Assembly: GCF_003003845.1 (NCBI RefSeq)
Contig: NZ_PVWO01000003.1
Coordinates: 1-39,538, forward strand
Reading direction: 5' to 3'
DNA length: 39,538 nucleotides
DNA from: Chamaesiphon polymorphus CCALA 037
GTDB lineage: Bacteria; Cyanobacteriota; Cyanobacteriia; Cyanobacteriales; Chamaesiphonaceae
The notes beneath the pieces were generated by a model. That model saw only the letters and a program-made list of their open reading frames with translations, was not told the DNA's origin and did not search any database. The position numbers were made by a program, and so were the translations under genes. The stretch's first letter is position 1. Every line of letters begins with the position of its first letter. Of the stretch, positions 26,201-38,200 are shown piece by piece.

Positions 26201-29200
26201 TTTCGATCGTCTGTTTGTGCAGCAAGTCCAGCAGCAGCCCCAGGCGATCGCCTTGATTTGTGATGACCGCCAGTTAACCTATGCCGCCTTAGAAGAACAG
26301 GTAGAACGGTTGGCTGGGCACCTGTACCAATCGGGCGTTCGCGCTCATACCGTCGTCGGTCTGTGCGTGAATCGATCGATCGAGATGGCGATCGGGTTGC
26401 TAGCAATTTGGCGATCGGGTGGGGTTTATCTCCCCCTCGACCCCGAATACCCGCTCGCCCGCTTACAGTTTATGGTGAATGATGCTGGTGTCTCGGTATT
26501 AGTCGGACATCGCGATTGTTTGACTGCTGAGTTGACGAGCGATCTACCCTGTCTGTACCTAGAGGAGCTGCTGACAACGCCGCTAGCTGTTGAAGTCGCA
26601 CTACCGCAAATTGCCACAACCGATCCAGCCTATCTGTTGTACACATCCGGTTCCACAGGGCAACCGAAAGGGGTATCAGTCGATCGCCAAACGCTCTTGG
26701 CTCACTGTTGCGGCATGGCCGAATATTATCAATTGCAGCCGCACGATCGAGTGCTTCAGTTTGCATCCCTCAACTTCGACCCTTCCTTAGAACAGTTGTT
26801 GCCTGCCCTAATCGCCGGAGCTGGTGTCGTATTGCGCGGCGGCTCGGTCTGGTCGGCGGCAGAATTACTCGCCCAGTTGCAAGACCACAGCGTGACTGTA
26901 GCTAACTTGCCGACTGCTTACTGGCGACAAGTGACGACCGCTTGGCAACATCTAGGAGTATCCTTGCCCAGCCAACTGCGGCTGACGATCGTCGGTGGCG
27001 AAGCTTTGCTGGTTTCGGACTTGGCTCCGTGGCAGTCGCTCCAGCATCCAGCCGCTCCAGCACCTACATTAATCAATGCCTATGGGCCAACCGAAGCCAC
27101 AATTACGGCTCTAACCTTTGTCGTGCCCGATGATTTCGCTGGCGATCGGTTACCGATCGGTCGTCCGTTACCCAATCGGCGGGCTTATATCCTCGATCCG
27201 ATCGGTCGGATCTGTCCGACTGGGGTACCAGGTGAATTGCATTTAGGGGGCGCGGGGCTGGCGCGCGGCTATTATCGCCAGTCCGCTCTCACGGCGGAGA
27301 AGTTTGTCAGCGACCCGTTCCAGGATGGCTCCCCAGCGCGGATGTATCGTACTGGCGATCTCGCCCGTTATTTACCAAATGGGGACATTGAATATTTGGG
27401 ACGGCTCGATCGACAGGTAAAGATTCGCGGTTTTCGGGTAGAACTAGCTGAGATTGCGACAGTACTCAGCCGCCATCCCGCCATCCAAGATACCACCGTC
27501 CAGGTTTATACTCCAGCGAGCGGTCAGCAACGGCTGGTGGTCTACTATGCCAGCTACCCCACCGCGATCTCTGTCTCAGAAGCCGAACTCCAGCAATTTT
27601 TGGCAACCAGTCTCCCAGAGTACATGGTGCCCAGTCTATTTGTCCGGCTCGATCGGTTGCCCTTAACCCCTAGTGGCAAGATCGATCGTCAAGCCTTACC
27701 CGATCCCCTATTGATGTCTGAAGCCACCGCTGCGATCGTCTTACCGACTACGCCGACAGAAATTGCCTTAGCGGAGATTTGGCAAGAGGTGCTCGGACTG
27801 CCGCAAGTGAGCGCGAATGACAACTTCTTTGCGATCGGTGGCGACTCGATTCTGAGCTTGCAAATTATCGCTCGGGCCAATCAAGCCGGGATGAAATTAA
27901 CCCTCAAAGAACTCTTCGCTCATCCTTCGATCGGCGATTTAGCGACAGTTGTCAGTTTCGGTGCAGCGGTGCCAGCCGAACAGGGGATCGTGACTGGTGC
28001 CGTACCGCTAACGCCCATTCAAGCCTGGTTCTTTGCCCAACCGCTGCCAGACCGACATCATTACAATCAGACGCTCCTCCTCGTCGTCCCCGCAGACTTA
28101 TCTGCAACCTTACTCCAGCAGGTATTGACCGAAATCGTCCGCCATCATGATGCTCTCCGGTTACAGTTTATTGCCACCGATCGCGGCTGGGAGCAGCAGC
28201 ACGCGCCTCTGAGTGACTTACCCCAACTCCAGATCGTCGATTTGAGTGAATTGACGGGGGTAGCGCAAACTGACAGATTGACCGAAATTTGCAGCCAGCA
28301 CCAAGCCAGTCTGGATTTAGCAGCGGGTTGTCTTCTCCACGCCACGCTGTTTGAGATGGGCGCGGGACAACCGCAGCGATTGTTACTAGCCATTCATCAC
28401 TTAGCGGTGGATGGGGTGTCGTGGCGGATTTTGTTGGCCGATCTTCAGACGGCTTATCAGCAGCTCAGTCAGGGTGAGGCGATCGCGCTCCCTGCGAAAA
28501 CCACGTCGTGGCAACAGTGGGCGCAGCAACTCACCGCCGGAGCCAGTGACTTTATGGCGGAGCTAGACTACTGGCAAGCTCAAGCCCAACAGCAATCGAC
28601 CTTACTACCATCCGATCGAACTGGTGAAAATTCAGTCAGCTCTACCGAGACTGTCTCGATGTCACTCTCAGCCGAGATGACTCAAGATTTACTCCAGCGC
28701 GTACCCGCAATTTATCGCACCCAGATCGACGATTTACTCTTGGCTGCGCTGACTCAAACTATCGGTGCCTGGGCTGGCACAGCGACCGTGCAGATCGACT
28801 TAGAAGGACACGGACGAGAAGAACTATTTACCGATGTGAATATTTCCCGCACCGTTGGCTGGTTCACGACGATGTTTCCGATTTATCTGACCTTGCCAGC
28901 GAATCATCGGCCAGCGTCGATCCTCAAGAGCATAAAAGAACAATTACGTCAAGTCCCCCACAAAGGGATCGGCTATGGACTGCTGCGCTATATCTGCCAA
29001 GAACTCAGGGAGATCGAGCGAGATGCCGCACCGATTAGCTTTAACTATCTGGGGCAGTTCGATCGCACCTTAGAGGATGAGAGTGATTTTCAACTAGCCG
29101 AAGAATCCGCTGGAGCGGAGCGGAGCGATCGCGGCGAGCGTCAGCACGACTTAGATGTGAGTGGTTTAATTGCTGGTGGCCGCTTGCAGATGAGCTGGAG

Positions 29201-32200
29201 CTATAGCCACAATCGCTACGATCGTCAGACGATCGTCGAGTTAGCCCAATCCTACATGGATAATTTGACTGCGTTTATCGCTCACTGTTTGGAGCCAAAC
29301 GCTGGCGGCTATACTCCTTCAGATTTTCCGCTGGTAAACCTGACCCAGACCGAACTAGATCTGGTGGTGGGCGACAAGTGGCGACAGGTGGCGGACATTT
29401 ATCCGCTCTCCCCGATGCAGCAAGGGATGTTATTTCATACGCTCTACGCTCCTGATGGGGGGATGTATGTAGAACTGGTGCAATGTACGCTCCAGGGCAA
29501 TCTCGATCGCACCATCTTCGCTCAAGCTTGGCAACAGGCGATCGATCGCTATGATATTTTCCGCACTGGCTTTCTGTGGGCAGAGCTATCGACACCCTTA
29601 CAAGTGGTGTACGATCGAGCTACCGTGCCGTTTGTATTTGCCGATTGGCAAGGGCAGGATCCCCAGCATCAACAACAGCAGCTTGCGGCACTGATCGATC
29701 GCGAACACCGAGGATTCGATCTCCACCAACCACCATTAATGCGGCTGCATCTGATTCAATTATCAGCCGATACCTACGAGTTCATTTGGAGTAGCCATCA
29801 TTTATTGTTAGATGGTTGGTCGTTACCGCTGGTGTTTGAGGAGGTATTTGCTTCTTACCATGCTTGCGAACAGGGGCAACCCATTCAACCGATTTCCGCC
29901 CCATCCTATCGCAGCTACATCGCTTGGATCCAAGCGCAGGACATGGCAGCGGCTAAAGTCTTTTGGCAGCAGCAACTTCAGGGCATTGCCGCGCCGACTC
30001 CCTTAATCGCCCCAGTGGATCGATCGACGTTAACTAGTGGTATGGCTGCGGCCAAGCAGCATTTATCGGCAGATACAACTACGCTGCTGCAAACATTCGT
30101 GCGGCAACACCGACTCACGCTCAGTAATTTGATTCAAGGTACTTGGGCATTATTATTGAGTCGTTATAGTGGGACACCCGATGTAGTATTTGGGGTGACT
30201 GTCTCTGGCCGACCTGCAACATTACCCAATGTCGAAAAGATTGTCGGTCTGTTCATTAATACGTTGCCGATGCGCGCGACCATCCCCAGCGAGACGGCGG
30301 CTGATGAGACGATCGCCTCTTGGTTGCAAACGCTACAAACCCAACAACAAGAGATCGATCGCTATGCTTACACCGCCCTCGTCGAAATCCAGGGCTGGAG
30401 CGATGTGCCGCGAGGTGTCGCCCTGTTTGATAGTATTGTCGTTTTTGAAAATTATCCGATCGGTGCCAACGATCGAGAGCAGCCAGATAGTAATGATTTG
30501 CAGATTACTAACGTGCGGAGTATCGAGCAAACTAACTACCCACTGACGTTGACAGCGATTCCAGGTGCAGAATTAGCCTTAGAAATTAGTTACAACTGCG
30601 AACGGTTTAGCCCAGACACGATCGAGCGGATGTTGACACATTTCCAGCAGTTACTCCTGGCGATGGTAGCGGATATTCATTGTCCATTAGCTCAACTACC
30701 CTTGTTGAGTCCAGCCGAACAGCAACAGTTGCTAGCTCACGCGATCGCCCCCACCATTGATTACCCTGTGGCGGCATCTATTTCTACGCTCATTTCCCAG
30801 CAAGCCGCTCGGACACCCCAGGCAATTGCCCTGATCTGTGACGAACGACAGTTGAGCTATGCCGATCTAGAACGACAGGTACAGACTCTGGCTTGGCAAC
30901 TGTCGCATCTGGGGGTCAAACCGCACGCCGTAGTAGGTTTATGTGCGAACCGATCGATCGAGCTGGTAATCGGTCTGCTGGCCATTCTCCAAGCAGGTGG
31001 CGTGTATCTGCCACTCGACCCCCAAAATCCGCTAGAGCGGCTCCAATCGCTGTGTACCGATGCGGGGGCGATCGCACTCGTCGGGCACCGCGATTGTCTG
31101 ATGCCTGAGTTGGTAGTCGATTTACCTTGTCTCTACCTGGATGAGCCATTAGATCCTCACACCGCGATCGTTGCGCTGGACTCTTTACCCCAGACGGCTC
31201 CTACCGATCCAGCTTACTTGCTCTACACCTCTGGTTCGACAGGCAAACCCAAGGGCGTACTGGTCGATCATCAAGCTCTGGTCGCGCACTGTTTGGGCAT
31301 TCGCGATCGCTATCAGTTAGTAGCTAGCGATCGTGTCCTGCTGTTTGCCGCATTTACCTTCGACCCTGCTCTAGAACAACTATTACCCGCTTTAATCACA
31401 GGTTGCCAGACGATCGTCCGAGGCGACAGGCTGTGGTCGGCAGTAGAATTGTGGAACCAAATCGATCGCCACGGCATCACCATTGCGGACTTGCCTACGG
31501 CTTATTGGCGACAATTAGTACCCGCTTGGCTCCAGAGCGATCGCGCCTTACCCGCCCAACTCCGCTTGACGATCGTCGGTGGTGAAGCACTCCTACCTGC
31601 GGATCTGCCAGCTTGGCAAGCATTGCAAACTGCTTCAGATCGATCGCTACCATTAATCAATGCCTATGGCCCCACAGAAACCACAATTACCGCACTGACT
31701 TATACCGTTCCGGCCAACTTTGAGGGCGAACGACTGCCAATTGGCTCGCCACTGCCCAATCGGCGGGCATATATTCTCGATCCGAGCGGTCAACTCTGTC
31801 CGATCGGCGTTCTGGGCGAACTATGTCTAGGCGGTGCCAGTCTGGCGGTCGGCTATTACCGCCAACCGACGCTCACATCTGCCCAGTTTGTCCCCGATCC
31901 GTTCGATCCCGAACCAGGAGCGCGGATGTATCGCACTGGCGATCTCGCGCGATATTTACCTGATGGTCAAATCGAGTATTGGGGACGGATCGATCGACAG
32001 GTGAAAATACGTGGCTTCCGAGTCGAATTAGCAGAAATTGAATCGTTACTGAGCGAACATCCCGCGCTGCAAGCGGTTGTACTCGATACTTACTATCCCA
32101 CTCCCGGACAACAGCGGTTGGTCGCTTACTATGTCTGCCGATCGACAGATCTGGTGACGACAGCCGAGTTACAGCAATTCTTGGCCGCCAAACTGCCAGC

Positions 32201-35200
32201 ATACATGGTGCCATCTGCCTTCATGGCGATCGATCGCTTGCCATTGACTCCCAGCGGCAAGATCGATCGTCAAGCCCTGCCGATCCCATCAGCCCTACCG
32301 GACGAACGCCGCGAGTTTGTCGCCCCCACTACCCCCACCGAGATTGCCTTGGCGCAGATTTGGGCAGCAGTGTTAGGACTGCCCCAAGTCGGTATTCATG
32401 ACAACTTTTTTGCGATCGGTGGCGACTCGATTCTGAGTTTACAAATCATCGCCCGTGCCAATCAAGCCGGAATTAACCTGACCTTTAAACAGCTTTTTGC
32501 TCACCCCTCGATCGGCGAGCTAGCCCAAGTGGCTGGTATGGGTCAAATGGTACGGGCAGAACAGGGACTAGTCATCGGTGCGGTACCACTGACACCGATT
32601 CAGCAGTGGTTCTTCGCGCAAGAATTCTTAGCTCCCCACCACTACAATCAAGCCGTACTCTTAACTGTTCCGGCAGATCTAGCCACCGATTTACTCCAGC
32701 AGGCTTTAATCCACATCGTCAGTCATCACGACGCGCTGCGGCTCCAATTTACCACTGACGATCGGGGCTGGCACCAATATAATGCGCCACTGAGTGACTT
32801 ACCACAACTTCAGATTGTGGATTTGAGTGACTTTAGCGAGGAAGATCGAGCCGCACAATTGACCGAACTCTGTAGTCAACAGCAGGCTAGTTTAGACTTA
32901 GGCTCTGGTTGTCTGCTCCAGGCGACATTATTTCAGATGGGTGCAGATCGTCCTCAGCGGCTGGCGATCGTCGCGCATCACTTGGTCGTTGATGGTGTCT
33001 CGTGGCGGATTTTATTAGATGACATTCAAACTGCTTACCAGCAACTCAGTCAAAATACAGCGATCTCGCTACCTGCCAAAACCACATCTTGGCAACAGTG
33101 GGCACAACAGTTAACCGCCGCCGCAGATGACTTTATTGACGAGTTAGCATACTGGCAAACCCAGGCACAGACCGACGAATCCTTACCCACCGATTACCCT
33201 GGTGAGAATACCGCGATCTCGACTGAGACAGTTTCGGTCGGACTGACACTAGAAGCCACTCAAGACCTATTGCGGCGCGTCCCTGCGGCTTATCAAACTC
33301 AAATCAATGATGTCTTGTTAGCCGCCCTAGCCCAAACAATTGCCGAGTGGACGGAGCAGTCAAAAATTCACTTCGATTTAGAAGGACACGGTCGCGAGGA
33401 GTTATTTACCGATGTGGATATCTCGCGGACGGTGGGCTGGTTTACGACGATGTTTCCCGTCTGTTTGCATCTACCCGATTTTCGAGAGCCGGGATTGCTC
33501 TTAAAAACAGTTAAAGAACAACTGCGATCGATCCCCCAGAAGGGCATTGGTTATGGATTATTGCACTATGTACGGCAAGAGCTACAACTGGGCGATCGGG
33601 CGGCGGCGCAAATTAGTTTTAACTATCTGGGGCAATTCGATCGAGTCCTCGATGGGGAAAGTGAATTCCAACTCGCTTCAGAGTCAGTGGGTTGGACGCA
33701 AGACTCGCGCGAACAACGCCAGCATCTGCTAGATATCAATGCCTTGGTGAGTTCCGGTCAGTTGCAGGTTGATTGGAGCTACAGTCATAATTTATTCGAT
33801 CGACAGACGATCGAGCGATTGGCACAGGGTTTTGTGCGGAATTTGCAAGCCCTGATCGACCATTGTCTGGAACCTGCGGCTGGTGGCTACACCCCTTCAG
33901 ACTTCCCCTTGACCACCTTGTCCCAAGTAGAATTAGATCGGCTGGTTGGCGATAATTGGCGACAGATTGCGGATATCTATCCCCTCTCGCCAATGCAACA
34001 AGGGATGTTGTTCCACACGGTTTACGCGCCCGAATCTGGTATGTATGTAGAGTTGGTTAATTGCACGCTGCAAGGAGATCTCAATCCAACTATCTTCCAG
34101 CAGGCTTGGCAACAGGCGATCGATCGGTATGATATTTTCCGCACTGGCTTTAGTTGGGGCGACTTGCCCGAACCGTTACAAATACTCTATCGAGAGGTCG
34201 ATCTACCCTTCGCGCGGCAAGATTGGCAACAGGACACTCGATCGCAACAACTGCAAAAACTCTCGGCCCTAATCGATCGAGAACGCCAGCAAGGATTCGC
34301 GCTGGACGCGCCCCCATTAATGCGATTGCATCTGATTCAGTTGACTGCTGACACCTATGAATTTGTCTGGAGTAGTCATCATTTACTATTAGATGGTTGG
34401 TCGTTGCCGTTGGTATTCAAAGAAGTCTTTAAGGCTTACCACGCCTACGAGCAGGGTCTAGCCGGACAATTGACCCCCGCAACCCCCTATCGCAACTATA
34501 TTGCTTGGTTGCAATCGCAGAATGTCGAGGCAGCTATAACCTATTGGCAGCAGCAGCTTCAGGGTATTGTCTCACCAACGCCACTAATTGCGCCGATCGA
34601 TCGATCGACATTAGTCGATGGTCATAGCACGTTCAAACTACAACTACCGCAGGGAACGACAAAAATCCTCCAAGAATTCGCGCGTCAGCACCAGCTCACG
34701 CTGAGTAATCTGGTTCAAGGTGCATGGGCATTACTGTTGAGTCGCTATAGCGGCGATCGCGATGTGGTCTTTGGGGTGACTGTCTCTGGACGACCACCAA
34801 CGTTGCTAGGAGTCGAAGAAATGGTGGGATTATTTATTAACACCATTCCTTGCCGCGTATCGATCGCCGATCGACAAGAGGTATTACCGTGGCTCCAAGC
34901 AATCCAAGCCCAGCAAGTAGCCAGCGAACAATACGCCTACACACCCTTAGTCAAGATTCAGGCTGCTAGCAATCTGCCCCAAAACGCCCCATTATTTGAG
35001 AGTATTGTCGTTTTTGAAAATTACCCAGTCAGCACGACTGCTAGTGGCAATGGCGATGGCGTAGAGATTGTCGCGATCGAAAGTCTCGAACAAACCAACT
35101 ATCCACTTACATTGGTGGCTGTCTTAGAGTCCGAACTACTCTTAAAGATGAGCTACGACACGAGCCGATTCAGTGTACACACAGTAGAAAGAATGCTCGA

Positions 35201-38200
35201 ACACTGTCAGCAACTGCTATCTGGCATCGTCACCCAACCAGAAATACCGATCGCGCAACTACCCCTACTCACCCCCGCCGAATTACACCAACGAGACAAC
35301 TGGCAACAACCCCAGACCTACCCCAGCACCGAGTGCCTCCACCAACACTTCGAGCGCATCGCCGCCACCACACCCGAGCGCATCGCCATCAGTTGCGGTG
35401 AAGATCGCTGGACATACGCCCAATTAAACGATCGCGCCAACCAACTCGCCCATCACCTCCGGAGCATCGGCGTCACCACCGAAACCCTAGTCGGACTCTG
35501 CGTCGAACGCTCCCTCCACACCATCCTCGGCATCCTCGCCATTATTAAAGCAGGCGGAGCCTACGTCCCCCTCGACCCCGACTACCCCACCGAGCGACTC
35601 ACCTTCATCGTTGAAGATGCTCACCTGAATATCATCCTCACCGCCGCCTCCAGCCGCGAGCGTTGTCCCCAACCTCACGAGCAGTTAATCTGTCTCGATC
35701 GCGACTGGGAAACGATCTCATCGCAACCCACCACCAATCCTCCCTCACAGACAACCCCAGAGCATCTGGCCTACATCATCTACACCTCCGGCTCCACCGG
35801 AGTCCCCAAAGGCGTACTCATCACCCACCACAACGTCCTGCGTCTATTTGCCAGCACCCAAGACTACTATCAGTTCACCAACTCTGATGTCTGGACGATG
35901 TTCCACTCCTACGCCTTCGACTTCTCCGTCTGGGAAATCTGGGGTGCCCTGCTCTACGGCGGTCGCCTCGTCATCGTCCCCTTCTGGATCAGTCGCTCGC
36001 CCGAAGACTTCGCCCACCTACTCCGACAAGAAGGCGTTACCGTCCTCAATCAAACCCCCTCCGCCTTCGTCCGGTTAATCCAATCCCCTGCCCTGAGTGA
36101 CGAGACTACTTCACCACCAGCCTTGCGGTGGGTCATCTTTGGCGGCGAAGCACTAGATCTAGCCAGTCTCCAACCATGGTTCGAGCGCACTACTAGCGAC
36201 TCAATACCACAATCAGCACAATTAGTCAACATGTACGGCATCACCGAAACCACCGTCCATGTCACCTATCGACTGATTACCCAAGCCGATGTCAATGCCG
36301 GACGCGGCAGTATCATCGGGCGACCGATTGGCGACTTACGCCTCTACATCCTCGATGCCGGACTCCAGCACCTGCCCATCGGCGTTGCAGGCGAGATCTA
36401 TGTCGGTGGCGATGGGTTAGCACGAGGCTATTTACACCGCGACGAATTAACTGCCGAGCGATTTATCGCCGACCCCTTCATCCCGGGCGCACAATTGTAT
36501 AAAACCGGAGATCTCGCCAAGTATCTACCCACAGGCGAATTAGAATACCTCGGTCGCAGCGACCATCAGGTCAAGATTCGCGGCTTCCGGATCGAACTTG
36601 GTGAGATTGAAACCATCTTAAGTCAGCATCCAGATCTCGTTCAAACCGTCGTGCTGGCAATAAGTAACGCTTCTGGGCAACAGCAATTAGTCGCCTACTG
36701 CGTCACCGCACCCGACATCGAACGGCAACCCAGTACCACCGAACTGCGAACATTCTTAGGCAGTCAGTTGCCCGATTATATGATTCCGGCAGCATTTGTA
36801 ATGATGGCTCAGTTCCCACTGACGACTAATGGCAAACTCGATCGTAAGGCATTACCCGCACCAGACTTAAGTGCCGAATTAGCTACCAGTTACGTAGCTC
36901 CACAAACCGAACTGGAGCGACAATTAGCCGCAATCTGGGCGGATGTCTTAGGTCTAGAGCGGGTGGGACGAGAGGATAACTTCTTTGCTATTGGTGGCGA
37001 CTCGATTCTGAGTCTGCAAATCATCGCTCGTGCCAATCAAGCGGGAATTCAACTGACACCCAAGCAACTGTTTACCTATCAGTCGATCTCGACGCTAGCA
37101 CAGGTAGCGGGAACGGGAACGGCAATTACGGCGGAACAGGGTATCGTTACGGGGAACGTGCCGCTGACACCGATTCAGCAGTGGTTCTTAGCTCAAGAGT
37201 TACCGCACCCAGAGCATTTCAATCTAAGTATGTTGTTAATGGTGCCTCAAGAGCTGGATGCGGGATATCTGCAACAGGTGTTGACGGCATTGGTGAGTCA
37301 TCATGATGCGCTGCGATTGGCAGTGACACCAAGCCAGGAGCAGGGTTGGCAACAATACCAGGCGGGGATGGGCGAGCTACCGCAGCTATCTGTCGTCGAT
37401 TTGGGACAGTTATCAGTCCAGGAACAGACGGAGCGATTGACAGAGCTTTGCAGTCAACAGCAAGCGAGTTTGGACTTGGGAGTTGGTTGTCTGTTGAGTG
37501 CGACGCTGTTTGGCATGGGTGAGGGACAACCACAACGGTTGTTGCTGGTGGTGCATCATTTAGCGGTGGATGCGGTGTCGTGGCGGATTTTACTCGACGA
37601 TCTGCAATTGGCTTACGAGCAGGTTAGTAGTGGTACACCAATCCGATTGCCAGCGAAGACGACTTCGTGGCGACAGTGGTCGCAGCAGTTGGCTGGGGCG
37701 GATTTTGGTGGGGAACTAGCTTATTGGCAGGGGCAAGCAGCCCAACAGGGTGCGAGTTTACCGCAGGATCTGCACGGGGAGAATACGGTGGGGTCGATGG
37801 CGACTGTTTCGGTGTCACTGGATGCGACGGTGACGGAGGAGTTGTTGCGACGGGTACCAGCGGCGTATCGGACGCAGATTAACGATCTGTTGTTGGCGGC
37901 GGTGGCGCAAACGATTGGGAACTGGACGGGCGAACAGCGAGTAGTGGTGGATTTGGAGGGACACGGACGGGAGGAGTTATTTGAGGATGTGGATATCTCG
38001 CGGACGGTGGGCTGGTTCACGACGCTGTTTCCGGTGTGTTTGCAGTTGCCGGATGAGGATTGCCCTCGGACGTTGATTCAGACGGTCAAGGAGCAATTGC
38101 GACAGATTCCCCAGAAGGGAATTGGGTATGGAATCTTGCGGTATTTGGCGGCTGATGAGTTGTTGAGTAGCCACCATCCAGCACCGATTGTCTTTAATTA

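Noticed and set aside
24815-33895. Dual C/E or heterocyclisation domains in place of ordinary C domains
   Set aside because: Every C domain keeps HHxxxDG rather than the Cy DxxxxD motif, and separate E domains with their own HHLxVDxVSW are present in each module.
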